Position numbers and translations under genes: made by a program
Assembly (NCBI GenBank): GCA_002371825.1
Contig: DFHF01000022.1
Coordinates: forward strand, 1-64,000
Source of the DNA: Ruminococcus flavefaciens
GTDB taxonomy: Bacteria; Bacillota; Clostridia; Oscillospirales; Ruminococcaceae
Direction of reading: 5' to 3'
Length of the DNA stretch: 64,000 nucleotides
Notes under the pieces: generated by a model
The model's input: only the letters and a program-made list of their open reading frames with translations
Databases searched by the model: none
Told to the model about the DNA's origin: nothing
Part shown: positions 34,570 to 46,185 of the stretch, in pieces
How positions within the stretch are numbered: the stretch's first letter is position 1
Layout of the letters: every line of letters starts with the position of its first letter

Positions 34570-36401
34570 GACTTTTCACCGCCTTTGCCGGAGCTGTTTT
34601 TTCTTGAAGGCATATCCTCTACCAGACATTTCGGTGATGAGCCGATAAGGTCACGTCTCCCGGCAGCCTTAAGAGCCTCCAGTACTATCTCCCTGTTCTG
34701 TGGGCGGAAATACTGAAGCAGGGCTCTCTGCATAGCTTTTTCCTTCGGAGTTTTGGGAACATAGACCTTCTCCATTGTATAGGGGTCAAGCTCGGTATAG
34801 AACATACAGGTGGATATAGTTCCCGGAGTGGGATAGAAGTCCTGGACCTGTTCCGGACGTATCTTGTTATCACGGAGGAATATTGCCAGGTCTATGGCCT
34901 CATTGAGTGTGCTTCCGGGATGTGAGGACATAAGGTAGGGGACAAGGTACTGCTCCTTGCCCATGCCCTTGGTTATCTCGTAGAATCGCTTCTGGAAGGC
35001 CTTATATGCCTCGATATGAGGCTTCCCCATCTTATCCAGGACTACTGCCGAGCAGTGCTCCGGAGCGACTTTGAGCTGTCCGCTGACATGATGCATTATA
35101 AGCTCACGGATGAACTCATCGTTTTTGTCCTCCATGAGGTAGTCATAGCGTATGCCGGAGCGGATGAACACTCTTTTTATGCCTTTTATTTTTCTTATCT
35201 TTCTCAGCAGGGCCAGATACTCAGTGTGGTCGGCCTTGAGTGCGGGACATGGTGTCGGGGCGAGACATTTCTTGCCCATGCAAAGTCCCTTGCTGAGCTG
35301 TTTTTCGCAGGAGGTGTGTCTGAAGTTTGCGGTCGGACCTCCCACATCATGTATGTAACCCTTGAAATCGGGCATTTTTGTTATGCGCTCTGCCTCGGCA
35401 AGCACTGATTCCTCGCTCCTGACTGTGACACGTCTGCCCTGATGCAGGGCAATGGAGCAGAAATTGCAGTATCCGAAGCAGCCTCTGTTATGGGTTATGG
35501 AGAATCTTACCTCCTCGATTCCGGGGACTCCGCCCTGTGCTTCGTAGGAGGGGTGTACCATTCTGGTGTAGGGCAGGCTGTAGATATGGTCCAGCTCTTC
35601 GGTAGTGAGGCTGTATGCCGGCGGATTCTGTACCAGCATGAGCTTTCCGTGGCGCTGAATGATTATTTTTCCGTAGACCTCGTCCTGCCAGTCGTACTGT
35701 ATTTTTGTGGCCTTTGCGTATTCGGTCTTATTGCTGCTTACCTGTTCAAGTGAGGGACATTGTGCGGCGCCTATCGGAGTATTCACCGGCTCTGTCATAT
35801 AGCAGGTGCCCCGGACGTCATGTATCTCACGGATATCCTCGCCATTGGCAAGGCGGGTGCATATTTCTTCTATCTGATGCTCGCCCATGCCGTATATGAG
35901 CAGGTCAGCACCGCTGTCAGGAAGCACGGAAGGTCTTACAGCGTCATCCCAGTAGTCATAGTGTGCAAATCTTCTGAGAGATGCTTCAAGTCCGCCGATT
36001 ATCAGCGGTATATCGCCGAAGTACTCTCTTATCTTCTGACAGTATACGATAACAGCTCTGTCAGGACGTTTTCCGGCCATACCGCCGGGGGAGTATGCAT
36101 CGTCTGAGCGCTTTCTCTTGGCAGCTGTGTAGTGAGCCACCATTGAGTCTATATTTCCGGAGGTAACAAGAAAAGCGTACTTAGGTGCGCCGAAACGGCG
36201 GAAGTCTTTGTCCGAGTGCCAGTCAGGCTGAGCGATGACTGCCACGGTAAAGCCCAGTGATTCAACAAGGCGGGTGATTATGGCGGCACCGAAGCTTGGA
36301 TGGTCAACATAGGCGTCGCCTGTGATATAGATGAAGTCGAACTGTTTGATGCCCAGCTCGTCCATTTCTTTTTTCGTGGTCGGGAGGAATCCCTCATACA
36401 T
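34434..36401 (-). CDS. YgiQ-family radical SAM protein
   Basis: A 655-residue radical SAM protein with the cluster motif CFGYCNFC (C-x3-C-x2-C) near residue 310, a YgiQ N-terminal domain and a long C-terminal tail rich in Ser, Lys and Arg (about 600-655). The opening YEGFLPTTKKEM and the QVQDFYPTPGTISTCMFYT block are characteristic. Function is unknown in the family. ATG 36401 follows GAGGTG and is preferred to the in-frame GTG three codons upstream. The tail is encoded in the region that overlaps the hydrolase gene. Confidence 0.9.
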   Translation of the reverse strand: MYEGFLPTTKKEMDELGIKQFDFIYITGDAYVDHPSFGAAIITRLVESLGFTVAVIAQPDWHSDKDFRRFGAPKYAFLVTSGNIDSMVAHYTAAKRKRSDDAYSPGGMAGKRPDRAVIVYCQKIREYFGDIPLIIGGLEASLRRFAHYDYWDDAVRPSVLPDSGADLLIYGMGEHQIEEICTRLANGEDIREIHDVRGTCYMTEPVNTPIGAAQCPSLEQVSSNKTEYAKATKIQYDWQDEVYGKIIIQRHGKLMLVQNPPAYSLTTEELDHIYSLPYTRMVHPSYEAQGGVPGIEEVRFSITHNRGCFGYCNFCSIALHQGRRVTVRSEESVLAEAERITKMPDFKGYIHDVGGPTANFRHTSCEKQLSKGLCMGKKCLAPTPCPALKADHTEYLALLRKIRKIKGIKRVFIRSGIRYDYLMEDKNDEFIRELIMHHVSGQLKVAPEHCSAVVLDKMGKPHIEAYKAFQKRFYEITKGMGKEQYLVPYLMSSHPGSTLNEAIDLAIFLRDNKIRPEQVQDFYPTPGTISTCMFYTELDPYTMEKVYVPKTPKEKAMQRALLQYFRPQNREIVLEALKAAGRRDLIGSSPKCLVEDMPSRKNSSGKGGEKSWNHAGKASRHTEHQKAPRSQFSSRSSSKSSKTTFSGKKGRKGGK

Positions 36402-36414
36402 AAGTATCACCTCA

Positions 36415-39018
36415 TCAGTCGATATCCTGCATACGGCGGAGCTTCATCTCATCAAACTGCATACGGGACATATATACCTTTCTTGGCTTTGAGCCTTCGC
36501 TTGGGCCGATCACTCCACGCTCCTCCAGTTCGTCGATAAAGCGTGAAGCCTTGGCATAGCCCAGTTTCAGCTTCTTCTGAAGCATAGTAGTAGAGACCTG
36601 ACCGTTCATAACAGCTATTTCCATTGCACGGAAGAGTATCTCCTCGTCCTCGCCGGAGATATTGCTGTCGCCGCCGTCGGACTTATCTCCGCCCTTGGTC
36701 TGGGGAACATAGCTCTCAACGGCTTCGGTTACTGAGTGGTCGTACTCAGCCTCTCCCTGAGCCTTGATATATTCGATAGTTGCCTGTATCTCGCTGTTGG
36801 AAGCGAAGCAGCCCTGTACACGCATGGGGTCATTGACTCCGATGGGCTTGTAGAGCATATCTCCGTTTCCGAGGAGCTTGTCAGCACCGCCGTCGTCGAT
36901 GATAGTGCGGGAGTCAGTGCCTGACATTACTGAAAGTGCGATACGGCTCGGGATATTTGCCTTGATGGTACCTGTGATAACGTCTGTGGTAGGACGCTGT
37001 GTAGCAACAACAAGGTGCATACCTGCGGCACGTCCCATCTGAGCAAGACGCTGTATGGAATCTTCAACTTCATTTTTTGCCACCAGCATCATATCAGCCA
37101 GCTCGTCGATGAAAATTACTATCTGCGGAACATGGTCGAGGTCGTTGGCCTCGGCGTATTCATTATAGGACTTAAGGTCATTTGCGCCGCTCTCGGCGAA
37201 CATCTTATATCTTTTCAGCATCTCCTGTACTGCCCAGTTAAGAGCTCCGGGAGCCTTCTTTGCCTCAATGATGATAGGGGTCAGCAGGTGCGGTATACCG
37301 TCAAATACCTTGAATTCAACCATTTTCGGGTCAATAAGTATGAGCTTTACCTCTGATGGCTTTGCATTGAAGAGGATACTCATTATGATAGAACGGGTGC
37401 AGACTGACTTACCTGAACCGGTAGTACCGGCGATAATGACATGGGGCATTTTGGATATGTCTCCCAGCACACAGTTTCCAGCGATATCCTTTCCGACAGC
37501 GAATGTCAGCTTGCTGGAGGCATTCTGGAAGTCTGAGGAGGCAAGTATCTCACGGAGCGATACAGTATCTCGCTGACCGTTAGGCACCTCGATACCCACA
37601 ACCGGTTTTCCGGGAACAGGGGATATACGGACTCCTGATGCAGCAAGACTGAGAGCGATATCAGCATCGAGGCTCTTTATTTTAGCGATCTTTACTCCGG
37701 TTCCGGGCTGTACTTCGTATCTTGTGATAGAAGGACCACGGAAAATATCCCTGATACGGACCTCAACACCGAAGCTTCGGAGAGTATTCACGATAGTATC
37801 AGCCTTTTCACGCATCTCCCTTGCAGCATCTGCGCTGTTTGAGGAGTTCTTGGGCAGTGAGAGAAGGTCGATAGGGGGGAGGATATACAGGGGCTCAAGA
37901 GCGAATTCCTGCTGCTGTTCCTCTGTTTCTATATCAGAGGGCTCGATATCGATTATCTCACCGTCGTCGTAATTATTATTTGCAGCTTTTGAGATGAGCT
38001 TTTCAAGCTGTTCATCCGAGGATGTGAGGACTGTCTGGCCGGTATAGCTTCCGACAATACCTTCTCCGGCAGGGAGGTCGTTTACTTCTCCGCCGGCCGG
38101 GAGAGGGACATCCATGAGGAAACCGTCTATCATACCGTCATCAGTCGGAGCCTGAGAGTTGTGTATCTTTGGCTGAGGCTCCGGGAGTCTCTTGCTGTTG
38201 ACCATATTTATAGCTTCTATATCCTCGTATGACTGATAAATTGCCAGTTCATCCGGGATAGGTGAAGGCTCGGGAGGCTCTGGCTGGAATCTCTCAGCCG
38301 GCTCGTATTCTTCCTCATGTTCATCTTCTTCGTATTCATCCTCGAAGGCCTCGTCAAATTCCTTGCCCGTGAGGATGTTCACGAATCCTTCAAGGCATTC
38401 TGCAGCAAAAGTGAAGGGCCTTGTGAGGAGCTTGAGGAAGTCTATAAGTCCCAGGCCTGAGAGTAGCATACCAAAGACGAAGAAGAGTATCACAGCTATG
38501 ATACGGGCACCAAGTCCGCCGAAAGCAGCAAGCAGAGGGCCTGCTATGATTATGCTTGCGACACCGCCGCCGTGGAGTTCAACACCGTCCTCGTAAAGCG
38601 CACCGAAGTGCGCGAGAAAATTGTGGCCGGGAATCTTGCCGACTATGAATATCTGCAAGGCGGCAGAGGCGAGGAATGTCATCGCAACACCCCATACTGC
38701 ACGTCCTGCAACATTTCTCTGGCTTTTTTCCATGCCTATCTGGACCGATGTGTATATGAGTATCACCGGCACGAAGAATACTGCTGCGCCGAACATTCCC
38801 AGCAGAAAGTTATGTATCCCCAGCCAGCCGGCACTGCCCTTGACAAGAGTCATAAGGGCTATGAGTATGCCGAAGGCGAAGAGTATTATTGACCAGAACT
38901 GGTTCGAGTCATTTTTTGGAGCGCCGGATTTATCAGTCTTTACAGGCTTTTCCGTTTTTTCCGGAGCAGCGTTCTTAGGCGGCCGTCCGGCACGTTTTTT
39001 CTTTGCTTCTGATGCCAT
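36415..39018 (-). CDS. ftsK: DNA translocase FtsK/SpoIIIE
   Basis: An 867-residue protein. The N-terminal part has four membrane spans (about 40-190), followed by an acidic linker. The motor domain (about 385-750) has Walker A in GTTGSGKS and Walker B in IVIFIDELADMM. A C-terminal winged-helix gamma domain (about 795-855) contains QVSTTMLQKKLKLGYAKASR. It pumps DNA through the septum at division or sporulation. Whether it is the vegetative or sporulation form cannot be told. Start ATG 39018 follows GGAGGG. Confidence 0.95.
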   Translation of the reverse strand: MASEAKKKRAGRPPKNAAPEKTEKPVKTDKSGAPKNDSNQFWSIILFAFGILIALMTLVKGSAGWLGIHNFLLGMFGAAVFFVPVILIYTSVQIGMEKSQRNVAGRAVWGVAMTFLASAALQIFIVGKIPGHNFLAHFGALYEDGVELHGGGVASIIIAGPLLAAFGGLGARIIAVILFFVFGMLLSGLGLIDFLKLLTRPFTFAAECLEGFVNILTGKEFDEAFEDEYEEDEHEEEYEPAERFQPEPPEPSPIPDELAIYQSYEDIEAINMVNSKRLPEPQPKIHNSQAPTDDGMIDGFLMDVPLPAGGEVNDLPAGEGIVGSYTGQTVLTSSDEQLEKLISKAANNNYDDGEIIDIEPSDIETEEQQQEFALEPLYILPPIDLLSLPKNSSNSADAAREMREKADTIVNTLRSFGVEVRIRDIFRGPSITRYEVQPGTGVKIAKIKSLDADIALSLAASGVRISPVPGKPVVGIEVPNGQRDTVSLREILASSDFQNASSKLTFAVGKDIAGNCVLGDISKMPHVIIAGTTGSGKSVCTRSIIMSILFNAKPSEVKLILIDPKMVEFKVFDGIPHLLTPIIIEAKKAPGALNWAVQEMLKRYKMFAESGANDLKSYNEYAEANDLDHVPQIVIFIDELADMMLVAKNEVEDSIQRLAQMGRAAGMHLVVATQRPTTDVITGTIKANIPSRIALSVMSGTDSRTIIDDGGADKLLGNGDMLYKPIGVNDPMRVQGCFASNSEIQATIEYIKAQGEAEYDHSVTEAVESYVPQTKGGDKSDGGDSNISGEDEEILFRAMEIAVMNGQVSTTMLQKKLKLGYAKASRFIDELEERGVIGPSEGSKPRKVYMSRMQFDEMKLRRMQDID

Positions 39019-39036
39019 AGTTTCCCTCCGTAAGTT

Positions 39037-39744
39037 CTACTTATATCTTTTTTCTGTATTCTCTATCATATCGTAAAGACATTCCATGGCACTGCTCAGA
39101 CTTCCGAGGCTGTCGATGAGGCCTGTCTCAACGGCTTCTTCGCCCTCGATTATACTTCCCACATCCAGCACAAGCTCGTCGGTATTCATCATCAGGCTCC
39201 GGAGCTTTTCCGGAGATATCCTGCTGTTCCGGACGATAAAGCTGATTATCCTCTCCTGCATACGATTGAAGTAGTCCAGGGTCTGGGGGACTCCGAGGAC
39301 AGTGCCGTTCATTCTGACCGGGTGCACCGTCATTGAGGCAGTGGGGACGATAAATGAACGCTTTGCGCTTACTGCCAGCGGGACGCCGATAGAGTGTCCG
39401 CCGCCTACCACCAGGGATACCGTAGGAGTTTTCATGCCTGATATCAGCTCAGCGATAGCAAGACCGGCCTCCACATCGCCGCCGGCGGTATTGAGTATAA
39501 TGAGCAGTCCTTCCACACTTCTGTCCTGTTCTACAGCGATCAGTGCAGGGATGATATGCTCGTAGCTGGTGGTCTTGTTCTGTTCCGGAAGGACATAGTG
39601 TCCCTCTATCTGGCCAATGATATTCAGGCAGTGGATGATGTGCTTAGGGTCCTGAGAGAGTGTGAGGCCGATTTTTTCGGCGGTTTTCTCCTCCGGGACT
39701 GCCTCTTCAGCCGTTTTTGGAATGTCATTATTGTTCATTTTCAT
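39037..39744 (-). CDS. ClpP-like serine protease (TepA family)
   Basis: A 235-residue protein of the ClpP/crotonase fold. The nucleophile block is GGGHSIGVPLAVSAK, and MTVHPVRMNG supplies the histidine. LLIILNTAGGDVEAGLAIAE is the preceding beta strand and helix. Related TepA proteins from Bacillus help degrade or process exported proteins. It lacks the N-terminal ClpX/A-binding features of true ClpP. It is 18 bp upstream of ftsK on the same strand, probably co-transcribed. Confidence 0.85.
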   Translation of the reverse strand: MKMNNNDIPKTAEEAVPEEKTAEKIGLTLSQDPKHIIHCLNIIGQIEGHYVLPEQNKTTSYEHIIPALIAVEQDRSVEGLLIILNTAGGDVEAGLAIAELISGMKTPTVSLVVGGGHSIGVPLAVSAKRSFIVPTASMTVHPVRMNGTVLGVPQTLDYFNRMQERIISFIVRNSRISPEKLRSLMMNTDELVLDVGSIIEGEEAVETGLIDSLGSLSSAMECLYDMIENTEKRYK

Positions 39745-39858
39745 AGTACACGCTCCGTTGATTTTCTATAGAGAAAGTATATGTAAACTGCGGGAGCATA
39801 TACATTATTATTATAAACGATTATTCCTGCAAAGTCAAGTATCAGCCACGGCACATAA

Positions 39859-40173
39859 GGGAAGCAGCATTTACTTTCTATCTAAGATGAGCGAAAGCAG
39901 AGTAAGTGCCTCGAACAGAGCATCAGCGTGAAAAGGGATGCAAGGGATGTTATCCCTTGCCAGAGCCCAGAGGCAGCGCCTCTGGTCGCCGTTTTCAGCT
40001 TTAAAGACGGCGAAATAATACGAAGGCGCTTCGCAAAGGGTGAATCCCCAAACAGTCCGGTGGACTGTTTGGGGAGAGGGAATGCCTTGCAAGTGAAGGC
40101 ATTCCCTTGTTACAGCGCACAATTTATATGCCTGCGGAGTTACCTCCGCACATAAAAAGTAAATGCTGTTGCC
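39859..40173. mobile_element. Palindromic MITE-like repeat, copy 2 (inverted)
   Basis: An inverted, near-identical copy of the element at 2295-2607, about 315 bp, bounded by GGGAAGCAGCATTTACTTTC and AAAAGTAAATGCTGTTGCC. Internal palindromes are conserved, including the CCCCAAACAGTCC/GGACTGTTTGGGG stem. Differences are scattered substitutions on both strands, and the frames that stay open do so in both strands, so no protein is inferred. No clear target-site duplication is visible here. Confidence 0.75.
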
Positions 40174-40339
40174 GTGCCGGCTCATCCGGCGATAACAGAT
40201 GATTTAAGATAAAAAAGACGGCAAATGATGATTTAACTTAAATTATGCAGAAATTGTAGACAATATACAAAACGGTATGGGATTAGTTCGTATAACCGGC
40301 CAAAATTTTACTGCCGGATAAAAATTAAGCTTAACTGGA
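40174..40339. other. AT-rich spacer between repeat copy 2 and the mannanase promoter
   Basis: No gene, repeat or RNA feature is supported here. The sequence is AT-rich and simple. Confidence 0.6.
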
Positions 40340-40595
40340 TTGATTTGTTCATATTAAAAGTCTATAATAAATGTGTAATCAATAACCGCCCTACGGCGGT
40401 TATTGCCCTGAACTTTGTTCAGGGAGCGCAAATTCTTTATAAAATATGGAATTTGCGCATCGCATTTCTTTATGTCATGCTCATTTTGCCCTTTAGGGCA
40501 AAACAAAGTGCAGGAAAAATTATCGGATAATTTTTCCTTGCACTCTGACAACTGAAAATTGGCTTTTAAAAGCTGTATAAAGCCAATTTTAAGTT
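40340..40595 (+). promoter_or_regulatory. Promoter and multi-palindrome leader of the mannanase gene (cassette copy A)
   Basis: TTGATT (40340-40345) and TATAAT (40363-40368), spaced 17 bp, start a leader of about 270 nt. It contains at least six successive near-perfect stem-loops: CAATAACCGCC/GGCGGTTATTG (40380-40405), CCCTGAAC/GTTCAGGG (40406-40424), GCGCAAATTC/GAATTTGCGC (40426-40458), TTTTGCCC/GGGCAAAA near 40486-40504, GGAAAAATTATC/GATAATTTTTCC near 40512-40538 and AAAATTGGCTTT/AAAGCCAATTTT near 40554-40590. The first three are repeated upstream of trmB. Confidence 0.7.
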
Positions 40596-40644
40596 GTTGA
40601 GCAGACATTAATTAAAGCATATTTTAGATAGGAGGATATTAAAA

Positions 40645-42474
40645 ATGTATCTGAAGATGATCAAAAAAGCAGGAGCATCAGTTCTGGCAGCAGCTATCAC
40701 CCTCAATGGAGCAGTTGTGGGTGCAGCAGGGGTATCTGCGGCCGATCAGGAAGTGACCCGCTATGAGTGGGAAGACGCTGAATTCACTGGTACAGGCGGT
40801 GTTAAAGAGGATAAGGACGCTTCGGGCGGAAAGTATTTCTACCTTGAAAGCAATTCTGATACCGCAACACTGAAGGTGACTGTTCCTTCGACCGGAATGT
40901 ATAAGCTTACAATAGGCTATAATGCAGCTTTCGGTGAGAAGATACAGAACCTTTATGTCAATGGAGTGGATCAGGGACAGCTCTCCTTCACTTCAAAGAC
41001 ATGGACGGAGCTCAACTGCGGTGCAGTAAAGCTCAATGAGGGCGAAAATGAGGTAATGATAAAGAGCAGCTGGGGCTGGACAAACTTCGATTATCTCATA
41101 GTAGAACCGGCTCAGCTGGGAAAGATCGAGGCAAAGCAGACTACTCCGGTGGACAAGCTTGCTACCAAGGAGACCAAGAGCCTCATGTCATATCTTGCAG
41201 GTGTCTACGGAAAGAATATCATTTCCGGTCAGCAGGAGATATACAAGTATGGTCCCCACGATATGGAATATGAATTTGAGTACCTCAATGATACCACGGG
41301 CCACTATCCGGCTATAAGAGGCTTCGACTACGGCAACTTCACCTGTCCGGCATTCGGCAGTGACGACGGTTCAACAGAGCGTGTTATCAGCTGGGTAAAG
41401 GAAAAGAACGGTATCGCCACATCCTCATGGCACCTTAATGTCCCCAATAAGATGGAGGATTTCACAATAGGAAGCAAGATAGACTGGTCTGCTACCTCAT
41501 ACACTGCAAAGGATAACGACTTTATGCCTTCAAAGGTATATGTTGAAGGCACCAAGGAGAATCAGTACTATGAGCAGGCTCTTAAGACTCTTGCAGCTGA
41601 GTTCAAGAAGCTGGAAGAGGCCGGAGTTCCGCTTATCTGGAGACCTCTCCATGAGGCCGAAGGCGGCGGCGGAGAGAACGGTTCATGGTTCTGGTGGGGC
41701 AAGGAAGGCTCAGAGGTCTATAAGAAGCTCTGGCGCTATACCTACGATAAGCTGGTAAATGAGTACGGCTGCCACAATCTTATCTGGGAATGGAACAGCT
41801 ATAACTATGAGACATCAGCAAACTGGTACCCCGGTGATGAATATGTTGATATCATAGGCTACGATAAGTACAACTGTACAGACTGGTCATCAGGAAGTGC
41901 GGTGCTCAAGCATAACGACAGCGCTATAAGCTCAACATTCTACGGAATAATGGAGAAATATGACCATCAGAAGATGGTATCCATGGCTGAGAATGACTGC
42001 TTCTCCACTGTTGACAATCTGACAGCTGAAAAAGCAGGATGGCTCTATTTCTGTACATGGTATGATGGCGGAAGCGCAGATAACAACTTCCTTACAAATC
42101 CTGTTTTCAACACAAAGGAAGACACTATAGCTATGTATCAGAGCGATTACTGCATCACTCTGGATGAGCTCCCGAAAGACCTTTATTCAAAGGAAAGCGG
42201 AAACGACGAGGATGAGTATACTGTTACATTGTGGGGAGATGCAGACTGTGACGGCTTTGTCAAGATGAATGATGCAGTTCTCGTAATGCAGTCCATCTCA
42301 AACGGTGACAGATTTGGTCTTGAAGGAACAGATGAGCATCATCTTACTCCTCAGGGCGCAGCAAATGCTGACTGCTATGATCCGGGCAGCAAGATCACTC
42401 CTATGGACGCAAACTCCATACAGAAATTCCTTCTCAATCAGATCAGCGAATTTCCGGAAAAAGCTTCCGAGTGA
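40645..42474 (+). CDS. Dockerin-bearing beta-mannanase (CBM35-GH26)
   Basis: A 609-residue secreted enzyme. Residues 1-33 are a signal peptide. A CBM35-like module spans about 38-156 (RYEWEDAEFTGTGG at its start). The GH26 catalytic domain spans about 170-510: WHLN at 262-265, the acid/base Glu337 in RPLHEAEGG and the likely nucleophile Glu449 in SMAEND. The C-terminus (about 530-605) is a dockerin with WGDADCDGFVKMNDAVLVMQ as its first repeat. It should cleave beta-1,4-mannan in the cellulosome. Start ATG 40645 follows AGGAGG. Confidence 0.94.
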   Translation: MYLKMIKKAGASVLAAAITLNGAVVGAAGVSAADQEVTRYEWEDAEFTGTGGVKEDKDASGGKYFYLESNSDTATLKVTVPSTGMYKLTIGYNAAFGEKIQNLYVNGVDQGQLSFTSKTWTELNCGAVKLNEGENEVMIKSSWGWTNFDYLIVEPAQLGKIEAKQTTPVDKLATKETKSLMSYLAGVYGKNIISGQQEIYKYGPHDMEYEFEYLNDTTGHYPAIRGFDYGNFTCPAFGSDDGSTERVISWVKEKNGIATSSWHLNVPNKMEDFTIGSKIDWSATSYTAKDNDFMPSKVYVEGTKENQYYEQALKTLAAEFKKLEEAGVPLIWRPLHEAEGGGGENGSWFWWGKEGSEVYKKLWRYTYDKLVNEYGCHNLIWEWNSYNYETSANWYPGDEYVDIIGYDKYNCTDWSSGSAVLKHNDSAISSTFYGIMEKYDHQKMVSMAENDCFSTVDNLTAEKAGWLYFCTWYDGGSADNNFLTNPVFNTKEDTIAMYQSDYCITLDELPKDLYSKESGNDEDEYTVTLWGDADCDGFVKMNDAVLVMQSISNGDRFGLEGTDEHHLTPQGAANADCYDPGSKITPMDANSIQKFLLNQISEFPEKASE

Positions 42475-42490
42475 TATCGATAACTAAAAA

Positions 42491-42523
42491 AACAGCCATA
42501 GAGGAAAGCTCTCTATGGCTGTT
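42491..42523 (+). terminator. Terminator of the mannanase gene
   Basis: AACAGCCATAGAG (42491-42503) pairs with CTCTATGGCTGTT (42511-42523), followed by CTTTATTT. It lies 16 bp after the stop codon. Confidence 0.88.
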
Positions 42524-42542
42524 CTTTATTTATGAGAAAAAC

Positions 42543-42658
42543 AAAAAAGCTCCGGATAGGAGCTCCTCTGACGGAACGCAGGTCACATTTGCGGGACTGT
42601 GATTTCAGACCCGGCAACCATATTTCCGTTAAAGCGAGCAGCCTGTCACTGGAGCTTT
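42543..42658 (-). ncRNA. Candidate structured RNA or 3' UTR after the DUF6465 gene
   Basis: Read on the minus strand, AAAGCTCC (42651-42658) starts 13 bases after the gene. Then ACGGAA pairs with TTCCGT, and TTGC-CGGG pairs with CCCGCAA, giving an interrupted rod. It ends in an AGCTCC/GGAGCT hairpin (42548-42564) followed by six T. The first AAAGCTCC is a perfect complement of the last GGAGCTTT, so it competes with the terminator hairpin. This suggests an ncRNA or regulated terminator; no known family is assigned. Confidence 0.4.
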
Positions 42659-42671
42659 AAATAATATACGA

Positions 42672-43010
42672 TCAGAAAAGGTCGAAATTGCCGAATGTGT
42701 TATCGTCAATAACGTAGTAAACCTTATTGATCTCAGGTCTAACGTAAACAACAACGCTCTTAGCAGACTTTACACCAGCAACAGCCTTAGCCTTGTCAAC
42801 CAGGTCTGTACCGGCAACCTCAGCACCATTGTACTGGATTACTACCTTTCTCTCTTCTGCAGTTGCCTTCTTAGCAGCAGGCTTCTTAGCAGGAGCCTTC
42901 TTAGCAGCGGCCTTCTTAGCGGGAGCCTTCTTCTCCTCAGCGGGAGCAGCAGCTACAACTGTTTCTTTTACCTCTGCTGTCTCAGCAGCAGTCTTCTTTG
43001 CTCTTGGCAT
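42672..43010 (-). CDS. DUF6465 protein with histone H1-like basic N-terminus
   Basis: A 112-residue protein. The first 55 residues are an Ala/Lys/Pro-rich, histone H1-like tail (AKKAAAKKAPAKKPAAKK), and residues 55-112 form the DUF6465 domain (RKVVIQYNGAEVAGTDLVDK ... KVYYVIDDNTFGNFDLF). The tail suggests DNA or RNA binding. The gene follows HU by 19 bp on the same strand and is probably part of nucleoid organisation; that role is inference. It starts behind AAGGAGG. Confidence 0.82.
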   Translation of the reverse strand: MPRAKKTAAETAEVKETVVAAAPAEEKKAPAKKAAAKKAPAKKPAAKKATAEERKVVIQYNGAEVAGTDLVDKAKAVAGVKSAKSVVVYVRPEINKVYYVIDDNTFGNFDLF

Positions 43011-43029
43011 TGTTAATTACCTCCTTGGA

Positions 43030-43305
43030 TTACTTGTTAACTGCGTTCTTCAGAGCCTGGCCAGCCTTGAAAGCAGGAGCCTTTGAAGCGGGAGCAGTCA
43101 TCATCTTCTTTGTCTGAGGATTGAGGACCTGCTTCTCCTTACGGTCACGAACCTCAAATGTACCGAAACCTACGATAGAAACCTTCTCACCGCTTGCGAG
43201 GGCATCAGTGATTGTAGAGATGATTGCATTTACAGCAGCCTCTGCGTTCTTCTTTGTAGACTCAGTCTTATCGGCAACAGCGCTGATTAATTCTGTTTTT
43301 GTCAT
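43030..43305 (-). CDS. hup: HU-family DNA-binding protein
   Basis: A 91-residue histone-like protein that bends and compacts DNA as a dimer. The MTKTELISAVADKTE opening, the FGTFEVRDRKEKQVLNPQT arm with its Arg and the terminal ALKNAVNK helix are classic. The promoter at 43342-43370 is nearly perfect consensus. It is followed by the DUF6465 protein gene. Confidence 0.96.
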   Translation of the reverse strand: MTKTELISAVADKTESTKKNAEAAVNAIISTITDALASGEKVSIVGFGTFEVRDRKEKQVLNPQTKKMMTAPASKAPAFKAGQALKNAVNK

Positions 43306-43341
43306 TTTTCATATCCTCCATGTATTAGAATTTACAATTGA

Positions 43342-43370
43342 ATTATATACCCTTTGTATGGATTTGTCAA
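43342..43370 (-). promoter_or_regulatory. Promoter of the HU operon
   Basis: TTGACA (43365-43370) and TATAAT (43342-43347) are spaced 17 bp on the minus strand, matching consensus exactly. Confidence 0.9.
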
Positions 43371-43496
43371 GGAAATAGCGAAAAAATGACATAATGCCCT
43401 GTATTTAGCTGTCCGTTACCCGTTTTTTATTCAAAACAGCCATAGAAAAAGGCTATTTTCCGTAGTACATACTGGTTATCTGAGGCAGTAATGAAA

Positions 43497-43520
43497 CAGG
43501 CAGTCCCGAAAGACTGCCTG
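43497..43520 (-). terminator. Terminator downstream of clpB
   Basis: CAGGCAGTC (43497-43505) pairs with GACTGCCTG (43512-43520). Read on the minus strand it is followed by TTTCATT, a weak T-rich tail. Confidence 0.65.
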
Positions 43521-43541
43521 TAATGCGTTATTGGCTGGGGG

Positions 43542-46139
<2,598 letters not shown>

Positions 46140-46185
46140 GATAATATCCTCCTTTTATTGTCTTTCTTTATATCTGACAGTCGGA

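Noticed and set aside
39871..40185. Open frames on both strands in repeat copy 2
   Set aside because: Same reason as for copy 1; the two reading frames cannot both be selected and neither shows a domain.
46140..46185. CIRCE or CtsR operator upstream of clpB
   Set aside because: Neither the TTAGCACTC/GAGTGCTAA inverted repeat nor a CtsR heptad repeat is present.
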